In this document: piece by piece, positions 1 through 9,820 of the stretch | Numbering within the stretch: the first letter of the stretch is position 1 | Layout of the letters: each line of letters opens with the position of its first letter | Assembly (NCBI RefSeq): GCF_009730915.1 | Contig: NC_052488.1 | Location: 21,570,305-21,634,304 of the forward strand | Reading direction: 5' to 3' | DNA length: 64,000 nucleotides | From: Dioscorea cayenensis subsp. rotundata | Taxonomy: Eukaryota; Streptophyta; Magnoliopsida; Dioscoreales; Dioscoreaceae | Made by a program: the position numbers and the translations under genes | Notes under the pieces: generated by a model | Told to the model about the DNA's origin: nothing | Seen by the model: only the letters and a program-made list of their open reading frames with translations | Database searches by the model: none

Positions 1-309
1 ACTTTTAAATCAAAAACAAAACACTCGCTCACACGCTCTCTCCCCCACTCTAACCATCTTGAGAGCTGGAGGCCCACCAACGAGCTTTGATTTGAACCGT
101 CGGAAGTTCCACCGACGAGCTTCAGCTTCAGCTCTGCGGATGCGTCTCCTTTGGTTGTCTCTCCTTCACTTTGGCGCTCTCGGTAATCCGCAATTTTCTG
201 GTAATTTTTGGCGCAAATTTGCCTCGTTAGATCCCTGTTTCTCGTAGTTGTTTCCGGATGTTGAATCGAGTTCCTTTTTTTCCTCTAGAGATGTTAGAGC
301 TGAGTAGCA

Positions 310-825
310 ATGGTTGAAAGCTTGGGGAATGGTTCTTTGGTGGATCTGGGCGAGGAGGTGGAGCCGTTGCCGCGGGAGTTCGATCCGGTGGAGATCTCGT
401 GCGGGATAAAGTCGGAGGCGAATGGGGCCATAGGAGAGAGAGATCGTTCTTTGGAGGAATGTACATACGATGTGTCTCACGATTGATAATGGGAAGGACG
501 AGGTTACTGGCGAGAAGGTCGCTTATATGGCCGGTGTTCTAGTGAGGTATCGGAAGTTTCTTATTGAGAGAACCAAACACCATCTTGATATGTGAAATCT
601 TTTTGTTTAGAAGCTATAAGAATCAGCTTTACATTGATGATTTGTGTGCTTGTGTATCTAGAGAGAATTTTTATTCCATTAATTGAATGGGAAATCCTTT
701 TTGTGATTATACTTTTTTGGTAACAGGTTATCCCTATAATTTGGACTTTGATTATGGTGTTCTGGGTCAGCTGCAATATTTCTTGATTAACAACCTGGGT
801 GATCCCTTCATTGATAGCAATTGAT
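310..825 (+). pseudogene. SDC: Serine decarboxylase (SDC, group II PLP decarboxylase) 5' fragment
   Basis: The first ATG at 310 opens a frame like the N-terminus of plant serine decarboxylase, the pyridoxal-phosphate enzyme that makes ethanolamine from serine. Exon 1 runs to about 585 and contains [20 protein letters not shown] and ERTKHHL. Exon 2 starts at 727 with [19 protein letters not shown] and [11 protein letters not shown], then a stop at 823-825. Breaks: a frameshift near 430-440 separates the ATG frame from the homologous frame, which has its stop at 484-486. The exon 1 donor reads CTTG-ATATGT where GTATGT is expected. Everything after the first ~130 residues is missing, including the PLP-lysine region. 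Bases 1-309 look like the parent gene's leader. This is a dead captured fragment. Confidence 0.8.
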
Positions 826-1904
826 TCATTCTTTCATTCAATTTCTTCGTCATTCTTTTGTGCAAGATCTGACTAATTTTTCTGGTTTTCTGTTGTGATT
901 AATCTTTTCATGAATTTGTTTTCCTTCTCTTTTGACATTGCTTTGAGTTTTTTTTTTGACTAATTTCTTGTTAAGTTTCAATTTATATCCCAATTCTACT
1001 GAAATTTTTTTCATGAATTGGTTTCCTTCTCATAAGATTTCTTTGTATGTAAATGTGATATCTTTTAGGATATTTAACTGGAATTTTTGTGGCTATTGGT
1101 TGTAACAACATCACAGTTCTTATTTTTCTCTGTTGTGATTGTTTAGATTGAATGTTTCATAGCATAACCCAATGCTATTTGGATTACTTGGTGTTGATGC
1201 AGTGAATCTATTTTTTATTTATTTTATCTTTCTTCTCACAAAGAAAGAAAATGATTGGTTTTCCTTGCATGTTGTATTACTGCAAAAATTTGGATGTCCG
1301 AGGTAGTGTCATATCAATACCAATGCCTAGTTTTAATAGTAATAGTAGTAGTAAGTAGTAAACTAGTTTGCCGTTGTTTGCTGTCTGTTGTGTTTAATGA
1401 TGTTTGGTAGGAATGATGAAGAGTTAACTTCATTTATTTAGAAGGATGATCCTACTTGCATTCAATTAATAGCATTTTGAATTCTTAACTATTCAGAAAC
1501 TTCATGATTCCTCTACCCTATTTGCATTCAATTATAAGACCCCACGAAACCAAATATTAACTAACTAGTGTCCAATGATCAAAATCCAAAAGAGGAGAGA
1601 GGAAACTCCTTAATTAACACTTTGAATTTTATTAAATTGATCATCTAAGTTGGTGGACAGAATTGCTCTTAACCAATCAATTATGGAACCCACAATCAAT
1701 TCAGATCTGGGTACATTTTCTGCTATTAATTCAAACCTTGTTTTCATGGTTCTCTTTCCTCTTCAGAAATCAATCAACAATTTTTTCCTGTAATTTCTTA
1801 ATTATATTTTCATGTAATTACTGACCTTATTATGCTTGTTAATTGATTGATTATGGTTAAAACACCCAATTAAACTTGTCCACTCTTTTAATGATCTTCT
1901 CTTT
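826..1904. other. No gene seen; T-rich intron-like spacer
   Basis: This stretch between the serine decarboxylase and SPL fragments is T-rich and looks like intron or intergenic DNA carried with the captured fragments. I see no coding similarity and no clear repeat. Confidence 0.5.
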
Positions 1905-2120
1905 TCTTGCTGTCCCGAGTGCCACCACCTCCTCTTCTAAGCGTTCTCAAACGCCTAATAATGCCGGCCATATTGCTTGTTGCTTGGTTGATGGTTGTAA
2001 GTCTGATCTTAGCTAGTGTAGAGATTATCACAGAAGGCATAAGGTTTGTGAAGTTCATTCTAAAACTCAGATTGTTATGGTTGGTAGCCAAGAACAGAGA
2101 TTTTGCCAGCAATGCAGCAG
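1905..2120 (+). pseudogene. SPL: SPL transcription factor (SBP box) exon 1 fragment with in-frame stop
   Basis: The frame at about 1907-2120 reads SKRSQTPNNAGHIACCLVDG, then CKSDLS, a TAG stop, [18 protein letters not shown] and [10 protein letters not shown]. This is the first zinc-binding half of the SBP domain of SQUAMOSA-promoter-binding-like factors, closest by eye to the SPL13/SPL16/SPL18 type. The TAG at 2005-2007 replaces a residue that is usually Lys or Asn. The fragment stops at CQQCSR followed by GTATCA, the conserved intron position inside SBP boxes, and the second half of the domain is absent. There is no start codon and no downstream exon, so it is non-functional. Confidence 0.85.
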
Positions 2121-2465
2121 GTATCATGTTTCTATGCTTTTGGATATTCATTCATATGATGGTTTTGATTATAGAGTTTTATATGAATTGCAACTTGGAA
2201 GCAGTGTTTCTGATCAAAATGTTTTTGATCTTCATCTGCTCTCTCTGAGAATCTTATTGCTCTTTAGCAATTATATATTCATGATTGGTAACTTGTCGTG
2301 CTTTAATTCAATTGCAAAAAAATGTTCATGTTTAGGAGTAAATCATCAAGGAACAGATAGGAAATGAATTGGATGTTGGAAACAGTGTTTCTGCTACTCT
2401 CATCAAAAGTGTTTTTTTCTTGCAAATTACCAAGACTGAGGACAAAAACATTGTAATTTAACTGA

Positions 2466-2623
2466 GATATCATCAACTGAGATATCAAGGTTCTTCACAT
2501 ACACTGTAATGACACTGTTCTAATAGTGTACCTGACAGAATCTTGATATCATCTACTGAGATATCAAGGTTCTTCACAAAAACATTGTAATAACACTGTT
2601 CTAATAGTGTATCTAACAGAACA
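2466..2623 (+). repeat. Two 79-bp tandem repeat units
   Basis: Units at 2466-2544 and 2545-2623 are near-identical (both start GATATCATC and continue ACTGAGATATCAAGGTTCTT). Part of the second unit plus the following intron, about 110 bp (2570-2681), occurs again at 3766-3876 after the last poly(A)-binding-protein exon. Confidence 0.85.
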
Positions 2624-2686
2624 CTCTGATTGTTCTCTTGGTTTAATTCTTATCTAGCATTGCTATTTTCTTTTGTGCTTCGACAG

Positions 2687-3759
2687 TAGTTTCATGCAAG
2701 GTTTCTGTGGATGAGAAGGGGATAAGCAAAGGGTTCAGATTCGTTCAGATGGAGTCTGAGGAAGCTGCTTTGTTAGCGATCAGAGGTTTGAACGGAAAGG
2801 ACCTCAAGGATGAGATCAAGAAACTGTGAGTTTTTCCTTAACTTCTTCCAATCTTTATCTTTTTGGTTCTTTAGATCTTTGTTTGAGTTATGATTGAACC
2901 AAATCTCCTTAGAAACCACTATTCTTCTCTGAATTTCATTTTAGATGATCATAGGTCATGTTATGCATAATTTCTTTCTTGCTTTGTTGGTTAGTGTTTA
3001 TTGTGTATTAAGGTTTTTTGGTATGCATGTTGTCTTTGTGTTTTTGATAGAAATATCTAGTGTATGTTTACTGATCTATATTGGGTTATAGTGTTTTCTT
3101 TTTACCATGCAGTTGCAAGTTCTCTGAATTTGGCAAGGTCAACAGTGCTATTGTCATGAAAGACAGTACTGGAAAGTCTAAAGGGTTTGGGTTTGTTAGC
3201 TTTGAGTTGCCAGAACATGCGAAGATTGCAATGGAAGCAATGAACGGCTCAAAACTTGGTATGTTTCATTATCTTTTTGTTGGTGTCTGGCTTATGATTG
3301 TTTAAATTAATCTTGTGCTTTTTTCTCCCTGTTTGTTCAGGTTCAGGGTCAAAGATTTTATATGTCAGACCAGCTCAGAATAAAGCAGAACGTGAGAAGA
3401 TATTGAAGTTACAGTTTGGAAAGAAGCTAGATCAACCACTGAAGAAGAACCAGGCAAGTATACTACTGTTTACTATGGTTCGAATTATTCTCTACCCAAG
3501 GAACTAGGCAAGTGTACTGCTGTTTATTATGTTTTGAATTATTCTCTACCAAAGGACCAGTTAAGTACTGCTGTTCACTATCTTGAATTATACTGTTTCC
3601 AAAGAACCAGTTAAATTATGCTGTTAATTAGTATATTCCAGTTAAGTACACTGCTGCTTAGTAATAACACAATGTATTCTTGTGCAGGGTGAGACGGTGT
3701 ATGTGAAGAACCTTGACATCTCAGTTGATGATATCAATGTTCTTTACTATAATAACAAG
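2687..3759 (+). pseudogene. PABP: Poly(A)-binding protein fragment, four exons (RRM2 part to RRM4 start)
   Basis: Four exon-like blocks match plant cytoplasmic poly(A)-binding protein, which binds mRNA tails through four RRMs. Exon 2687-2827 reads CKVSVDEKGISKGFRFVQME (end of RRM2). Exon 3113-3258 reads [20 protein letters not shown] then [11 protein letters not shown] (RRM3 with an intact RNP1). Exon 3341-3453 reads GSKILYVRPAQNKAERE. Exon 3688-3759 reads GETVYVKNLDISVDD (start of RRM4). Introns keep GT/AG ends except one GC donor at 3454. RRM1, the RRM2-RRM3 linker, most of RRM4 and the C-terminal MLLE domain are missing. The blocks themselves have no stops, but no start or end exists, so this is a truncated fragment and not a working gene. 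Confidence 0.8.
3454..3660 (+). repeat. Degenerate ~55-bp tandem repeats in a PABP-fragment intron
   Basis: Three to four diverged copies of a unit containing GAATTATTCTCTACC and ACTGCTGTTTA-like words follow one another inside the intron between the third and fourth poly(A)-binding-protein exons. Confidence 0.6.
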
Positions 3760-3876
3760 GTTGAGTTCTTCACAAAAACATTGTAATAACACTGTTTTAA
3801 TAGTGTACCTGACAGAACATTCTGATTGTTAACTTGGTTTGATTCTTATCTAGCATTGCTATTTTCTTTTGCGCTT

Positions 3877-5560
3877 GTTCCTTTGATTATCCTGATTCAA
3901 CGCATCATCTCACTGGATTGTCAGACTTTTGGTTCATTTGCATTGGTTGCAGTAGATGCTGTGTTGATAATTTTTTTGTTTTTTTTTTTACTTGAAATTT
4001 TAACTGGTTTGATGAAACTAATAATCTCACCAAAATGTTGGAAGTATGAAATTAATAGTTCATTATTTGGCTTTACTTACAATTTTAGTTCTTTTTTATT
4101 TTGTTTATTTACTTAGGAGAACTCATGGCTCAAGGATTAAAAGGTTTAAAGGTTAGGGAGTTGGAAGATAGTGCTATATATATATATATATATATATTTT
4201 GGTGTACTTAAATATTATACATACAAATAATTGTAACAGAGGTAGATAAAGATGGTACTAAGTTATACTTAGGATGGTGGTAAGTTTTTGAGTAAAATAT
4301 AGTCTTTGAAATGATCAATGAAAATATTTGTTTATTGAAAACCTTCCGTAGTTAAGTTTAATCCAACGGTTGTTATAAACCGGCTCTAGAGCCGGTTTTA
4401 TATGTGGTGGTTTTAAAACATATGAAAAAACTTCATTTAATCCTATAGAGACAGGTATAACTGTTTTTATAGGTTTTGAAAATCGCTTCAAAAACTCTTT
4501 TTTTTTATGTAGTGGATGATATATTTTAATAGATTTTGACTTGTGTTTACCGGACGTGGAATGTTTGACTTCTTCCCAATGTATATATGGTTGAGGTATA
4601 ATAAAGCTTTTATGTGGTTATTTATACACATGATAAAAAATATATTAATAAAATAAAATATGTTTTCCTTGATAATATCATTAATTTATTTTATGAGTTT
4701 TTTAAAAAAATAAATTTCTCCCAATAGGATTTTTTTTTTATATACACAGAATCAAATTTCAAACCACTTATTTAAATAATTCAAATTTCTATAATTTAAA
4801 TATACTATTTTTTGTATTAGGCATGTATATGACAATGATCGACTTAGGGGCCAACTTATAAATTATGCATATATATATATATATAATCATATGTGATTAT
4901 CTCTAAAGAAACGGGAAAAAAATGATACTTGGTATCCTTTTTACTATTGATATAATAATACATTTTTTTTGAAAATGCAAAGACTTTTACGTGGTGAAAT
5001 TTTTTTCAGGACTTAGCTAGTACTAGTAGTCCTGATAAAGTTACAATTATAACATGCGGTTACCTTGTATGTAAATATTAATAATATTTATATAGGTAGT
5101 AATTTATAATGCATGCGCAAAGCGCAAATTGTAAAAACAATTGTTTTATTAGCACCAACAATGTAAAGGAATTGAATGATACCAAGTAATATTGTCTGAA
5201 TTAATAAATGTGAATTATTTACTTTGTAAAAAGAAAATTGCCTGTATTAAACGTGGGATTCAAGTTTTATCCTCTCCAAGATTAACCAACAATATGTAAG
5301 TTATATTTCATAGGTATATATCTATATTTAGAAACTTAATTAGAAATTATTCGATATTCATTATTTAATTTTGTATAACATTTAATAAACATTCATGAGA
5401 ACTTGTGTATATATGTGCACTCCTATAAGAAGAATTATATATATATATGCGTGTGTATACTTATAGATTTATACCTTAATTACTGTGATTACGCAATAAC
5501 AAAGTTGTTTATTCTAAGCCACAATTTAGGAAGATGATGAAAATGCTCATCTATTATTTT

Positions 5561-5611
<51 letters not shown>

Positions 5612-5690
5612 ATATAAGGTTTGTGGGATAACGGTATGATATCCATATAATTTTTAATTATTTTCGGTTTGTCTGCGTGTGTGTATAGAC

Positions 5691-5735
<45 letters not shown>

Positions 5736-5996
5736 CCCCACATGGCCTTATGCACCTTGAAGGCTTGAACTCATCAGAATCATCAATAAAGCTATATTTG
5801 GTTTCACAATGAGGAAATTATAGTCCACATATGTTTCATTTATTTTGATATATATTATTAGTGCCACGTAAATACCAAGCATGCATACATGCTTTCATTG
5901 CGTGCGGTAATGCACCATTATTATATTATATTATATTATATTATATTATATATATATATATATATAAAGAAACCCTAGGCCCGCAATCTAGCGAGC
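3877..5996. other. AT-rich stretch with microsatellites; no gene
   Basis: No coding similarity was seen. It contains (TA)n at about 4176-4197 and 5561-5606, (GA)n at 5692-5733, and an ATTAT-type repeat passing into (TA)n at about 5920-5966. The CACTA-like end at 4514 lies inside it. The remainder is the downstream flank of the first germin-like gene. Confidence 0.6.
4377..4398. repeat. Perfect 22-bp palindrome near the CACTA-like end
   Basis: The sequence AAACCGGCTCTAGAGCCGGT plus TT is its own reverse complement. It sits about 115 bp inside the putative terminus at 4514, where CACTA elements carry transposase-binding subterminal motifs. Confidence 0.9.
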
Positions 5997-6683
5997 TTAG
6001 TTTGTTCCTCCAAACCTGGCCTTGAGCTTCTTCACAACATTATTATCTAAAAAGGTTACGTTGCCCACAACGTCTGAAGGCAAGTCATTCCCAAATAGTG
6101 AAAACGCTAGTGTTTGGATACCTGGACTTGAGCCACCAAAGAAGGCCAGGACCTTTGCTTGTCCTTTCCCAACGTTCAACTGGAAGTGCAACAAACCTTG
6201 AGGGAAGATAAAGACATCACCTGCCTGTATAGTTTTAGTATAAGCTTTGTTGTCAGTTGAGATGAAGCCAACGTAAACGGTCCCTTCAATGCAAACAATA
6301 ACCTCATTGGCCCTAGGGTGAGTGTGCGCTGGGACAATACCACCAGGTCCCATCTGAATGGACAACAGCGAGATACCCAGGCCATTAAGGCCAGGGAACT
6401 GTTGGCTGAATAAATATGTCAGAGATAGGTTGATAGGAGGGAAATTTTGATTGGACTTGAAGATATCCTTGTAAAAGAAGTCATTGGAAGTGACAACGGA
6501 TGCTTTCTTGCATGAGTATCCGGCAGGACCCTCCGGCGCCGTGAGGTCTCCGACGCAAAAGTCTTGGACGGCTGCGTTGGAGGAAGAGGAGGAGTTCAGC
6601 AAGAAGATGATGAAAAAGAAAAGGATGATCATGTTGGGTTTGATCAGTGACATGTTATTGTTATCTTTGTATATATATCTCAT
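5997..6683 (-). CDS. GLP: Germin-like protein 1 (ABP19-type cupin), secreted
   Basis: A 228-residue single-exon germin-like protein: a one-cupin apoplastic glycoprotein of the family that forms Mn-binding oligomers. It opens with a hydrophobic signal peptide (about 18-37, cleavage near SNA-AVQDFC). Cys43 and Cys58 fit the germin disulfide. Cupin motif 1, PAHTHPRANE, gives His120, His122 and Glu127. Motif 2, [16 protein letters not shown], gives His166, so all four metal ligands are present. N-glycosylation sites are NLS (85) and NVT (208). It ends FGGTN as its neighbours do. The TATA box at 6729-6736 lies 46 bp from this ATG, the same spacing as in GLP2. An internal Met at 6653 is an alternative start. 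Substrate and enzyme activity (oxalate oxidase, SOD or none) cannot be told. Confidence 0.93.
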   Translation of the reverse strand: MRYIYKDNNNMSLIKPNMIILFFFIIFLLNSSSSSNAAVQDFCVGDLTAPEGPAGYSCKKASVVTSNDFFYKDIFKSNQNFPPINLSLTYLFSQQFPGLNGLGISLLSIQMGPGGIVPAHTHPRANEVIVCIEGTVYVGFISTDNKAYTKTIQAGDVFIFPQGLLHFQLNVGKGQAKVLAFFGGSSPGIQTLAFSLFGNDLPSDVVGNVTFLDNNVVKKLKARFGGTN

Positions 6684-6728
6684 GCAGTACTGTTGTGAGA
6701 TGGTGATTAGAGGATTCAGTTGTTGTGG

Positions 6729-6736
6729 TTTATATA
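6729..6736 (-). promoter_or_regulatory. TATA box of GLP1
   Basis: Reads TATATAAA on the minus strand, within the context GGTTTATATAG (plus strand) shared with GLP2 and close to GLP3 and GLP4. Confidence 0.75.
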
Positions 6737-6794
6737 GGCACAGGCGTTTGTTTCAGGAGGCTCAAAGTCAACCATTACTGGTTTAATTTATAAT

Positions 6795-6922
6795 TAGTTT
6801 GTATGATCTATATAAAGAGGGAAAGTTGGGGCAGGTACGTACTCACGATCTCGTATATACATGTAGTTTGTATGATGAATATAAGAGGGAAAGTGGGGCA
6901 CGTACAATCTTGTATATATATA
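6795..6922. repeat. Two-copy tandem repeat in the GLP1 upstream region
   Basis: Units 6795-6863 and 6864-6922 both start TAGTTTGTATGAT and continue through AGAGGGAAAG, GGGGCA and CGTATATA-like words. They lie 110-240 bp upstream of the GLP1 start. Confidence 0.8.
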
Positions 6923-8242
6923 TGTCTCGCCATGCACGTTATAATAATTAACAAATCTATATATAGTTGTACGTACTTTTAAGTACATTTTACATATTTT
7001 TATTTGTGTAAAATGAGTAAATTCATAAAGATGAGACATTTATCAGACTGGAGATAAAATGATCTCAAAATAATTACATCAGCATCTGCATGGGTTTGCA
7101 TGATTAGTGAATTAAGCATTGATTACTGTAGCTGTCGAGAATAATATATTCCGTAGTTTTTTTTATTTATTTGATAATTGTTTATGTTTTTTTAATATCC
7201 TCAGATTTCATTCTGGCACATGAAGGTCGAATTTCAAATGAATGTACGTGATAAATTTTGGAAACTTTGGGCAGTTTTTATTATAGATTAAGAACCAAAA
7301 TATGAAAGAGCATTAGTCAACTGATTAAAATGATACTTGATATTTTTAGTCTCGTTGGAATGGAACAAAGTCAAATTTAAAAAGATATAATTCAAGTAAA
7401 TTTTGAAATATTTAAACATTAAATTAATTCACATCAGAAAAATAAAATGTATATGGTTGGTCAATTTTAATTAGTGTACGTACACATACAAATATATGAC
7501 AAAGTCAAATTGAAAACTTATAATTCAACTAAATTTTGAAATATTTAACCATCAAATTAATTTACATGAAGAAAAATGAGATCCGGGTGGTTGGTCATTT
7601 CTAACAAATTTAGTACACAAATGAGGTTTTCTCAGCTTCAGCTGTTTTTATAAGAAATTCAAGAAAGCTATACTTAATTTTTCATTTGAACAAATTAGTG
7701 AAATTACATTAAGTCCACTTTCAACTATATATTTTAATTCAAAGTGCAAAAGTCACAATGAGTTCTCTAACTTGCCCATTGCATTAAAAAAGTTAGGAGA
7801 GATGCTAGATCTCACTTTTTCTTATACGGCACTAGCAAAACATGAGGAGGCGAAGAGTGTGAGGCTGTTGAAGAAGACGTACGTGGGTAGGGTTTCTAAT
7901 AAAAGGTAACTGAAAAGTTATAATAAAAGAAAAAAAATCTAAGTTTAAATCTAGAGGTTAGGATCTAATCAAGGAGTGGGGTCCACAATAAGTTCTAAAA
8001 TTATTAAGAAAATTTGAGCGAAACAACAAATCATGCATCACAAATTCTCAATTAAACTCTCATCAAGGAGGATTTAATTTGGACATACATCTATGCATCT
8101 ATACCGAATTTACCTAGTTCTGAAACCAAACAAATTCCCGGTTATGGCACTGTTCACATAACTATATATATACATTTCATAAGGTTTAGGGTTTAGGGTA
8201 AGGTTCAAGATTTAAGGTATAGAGTGTATATTTGTATATGTG
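6923..8242. other. Intergenic DNA upstream of GLP1, with a ~135-bp tandem duplication
   Basis: No gene seen. Units beginning AAAGTCAAATT at about 7368 and 7501 repeat ATAATTCAA, TAAATTTTGAAATATTTAA and ATTAAATTAATT words. A related, shorter copy lies upstream of GLP2 near 9974. Two TTTAGGG units occur at about 8183-8199. Confidence 0.6.
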
Positions 8243-8297
8243 TAGAGGCGAAGTTAGGGAGGGCGAAGGGGGCCATGGCCCCCATGTTTTTTTTTTA

Positions 8298-8373
<76 letters not shown>

Positions 8374-8777
8374 AAATAATGCATATAATATAAAAACTAA
8401 TATTTTTAGAAAAACCTTTATGAAATTTTTATTGTTTGATCTTTTAATATTTTTACAAATTGATTTATATATATATATATATATATTTTTGTAAAAGTCA
8501 ATTGTTTGATGAGTTGGGTTTTTTTTAACAAATTAGTATATATAGTCTAAAAATATTATAGTTTTAGACAAACATATTTATAAAATTTTATTATTTAGCC
8601 TCTTAACATTTAATAAATTGGTTATATAGTAACAATTTATTTTTGTAAAATTTATTATTAGACAACTTGATTTTCTAAAAATATAGTTTTAAAATAATAT
8701 TTATAAAAATTCTAATATTTGTTTCATTCATTAAAAAGATTTTTAGCACTTTTTAAAAAATTTCTGCCTCCGCCGAG
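8243..8777. mobile_element. Putative non-autonomous hAT-like MITE
   Basis: The left end TAGAGGCGAAGTTAGG and the reverse complement of the right end, CTCGGCGGAGGCAGAAA, resemble the CAGTGGCGGAGCCAGG-type termini common in plant hAT MITEs. Near the left end there is a GGGGGCCATGGCCCCC palindrome. Flanking 8-mers TATATGTG and TATATATA match at six of eight positions. The inside is AT-rich, with a (TA)n run at 8301-8371. The termini are degenerate, so the call is tentative. Confidence 0.4.
8301..8371. repeat. (TA)n microsatellite, about 70 bp
   Basis: Uninterrupted alternating TA. Confidence 0.95.
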
Positions 8778-8816
8778 TATATATATATATATATATATGT
8801 AATTGTAAGTAAATAT

Positions 8817-8967
8817 ACGTAGCATATCATACCAATGTCCATGCAACACATGAAGATAGGGAAAGGGAATTCCATACAGATGAGTTTTATTAATATTTAG
8901 CAGGCATAACATCGATCGAGTACAATGTACGTTGCATATCATACCAATGTCCATGCAACACATGAAG
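8817..8967 (+). repeat. 39-bp direct repeat pair
   Basis: Copies at 8817-8855 and 8929-8967 differ at one base (ACGTAGC versus ACGTTGC) and share ATATCATACCAATGTCCATG. They flank about 70 bp downstream of GLP2. Confidence 0.9.
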
Positions 8968-9096
8968 CACATGCATGCATGTACACGCATGCATGCATGG
9001 ACGAGCAGAAGACAGGTTATTATTTAACACATAATCACATAATTAACCCTTAATTATTAGATGATATGCCTGTCTAGAGCTCCACGAGCTTCATAA

Positions 9097-9768
9097 TTAA
9101 TTGGTACCACCAAACATGGCCTTGAATTTCTTCACCATATCTTTGTCAAAGATTAAGCTCACCTTCTCGACAACATCAGAAGGCAGGTCATTACCAGTCA
9201 AAGACATTATGGTTCCCTGGATGCCAGGGCTTGAGCCTTCGAAGGCAGCGAGGATCTTCGCCGTAATATTCCCAACATTCACTTCAAAGTGCAACAGACC
9301 TTGAGGGAAGATAAAGACGTCGCCTTTCTGTAAAGTTTTATAGTAAGCTTTGTTATTTGATGAGATGAAACCAGCTATGATGGACCCTTCAATCATGACA
9401 ATGACCTCATTGGCTCTGGGGTGAGTGTGACTGGGAACAAATGAACCAACCTCTATAGCAAAGTACACCAACGAGAGGCCTAGACCATTGACACCAGGGA
9501 AGTAGGGAGTGAACCCAAGAGTTGCTGAAGCATTAAACTTGGGAAGATAAGTTATGTGGGGTGTAAGGAAATCAGGGAAATAAAAGTCATTTGCAGTGAC
9601 TTTGGAGATGTTCTTGCAGGGATAGCCAGCAGGGTTCTCAGGTCCTGTAAGGTCTCCGACGCAAAAGTCTTGGACTGCTGCGTTGGAGGAGGAGGAGGAG
9701 GAGTTAAGCAAGAAGATGATGAAGAAGGTGAGGATATTGGATAAAATTGACATGTTATCAGCTTTCAT
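9097..9768 (-). CDS. GLP: Germin-like protein 2 (ABP19-type cupin), secreted
   Basis: A 223-residue single-exon germin-like protein, the closest relative of GLP1: both have HTHPRANE in motif 1, where GLP3-5 have GGTE. The signal peptide covers about residues 1-30 ([15 protein letters not shown]). Cys36 and Cys51 fit the family disulfide. Metal ligands are His114, His116 and Glu121 in PSHTHPRANE and His160 in [15 protein letters not shown] tripeptide (148-150) opens motif 2. N-glycosylation sites are NIS, NAS and NIT. The start is 45 bp from a TATA box. GLP1 and GLP2 are probably a recent tandem pair, since their upstream regions also share sequence. The biochemical activity is unknown. Confidence 0.93.
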   Translation of the reverse strand: MKADNMSILSNILTFFIIFLLNSSSSSSNAAVQDFCVGDLTGPENPAGYPCKNISKVTANDFYFPDFLTPHITYLPKFNASATLGFTPYFPGVNGLGLSLVYFAIEVGSFVPSHTHPRANEVIVMIEGSIIAGFISSNNKAYYKTLQKGDVFIFPQGLLHFEVNVGNITAKILAAFEGSSPGIQGTIMSLTGNDLPSDVVEKVSLIFDKDMVKKFKAMFGGTN

Positions 9769-9812
9769 CGATCTGTGGTTTTTTTTTATTGTTTTTGATG
9801 ATAAAGTTGCGG

Positions 9813-9820
9813 TTTATATA
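9813..9820 (-). promoter_or_regulatory. TATA box of GLP2
   Basis: TATATAAA on the minus strand, in the same GGTTTATATAG context as the GLP1 box and 45 bp from the start codon. Confidence 0.75.

Larger units (their letters stand above)
1..4514. mobile_element. Right part of a CACTA-like (Pack-CACTA) element carrying three gene fragments
   Basis: Three unrelated host-gene fragments (serine decarboxylase, SPL, poly(A)-binding protein) lie in the same orientation within 3.5 kb. All are incomplete, and introns are kept in the serine decarboxylase and PABP pieces. The block ends at 4509-4514 in GTAGTG, preceded by a T-rich run. This resembles the reverse complement of the CACTACAAGAAAA terminus of plant CACTA elements. 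Just inside the end, 4377-4480 holds a perfect 22-bp palindrome and short motifs typical of subterminal regions. No left terminus is seen, so the element probably starts before base 1. Capture by a Helitron or Pack-MULE is the alternative. The gene fragments are certain; the element type is inferred. Confidence 0.5.

Noticed and set aside
8183-8199. Two TTTAGGG units, possible interstitial telomere
   Set aside because: Only two copies; too short to mean more than chance or a telo-box-like word.
8186-8374. Open frame of Ile-Tyr repeats
   Set aside because: Translation of the (TA)n microsatellite.
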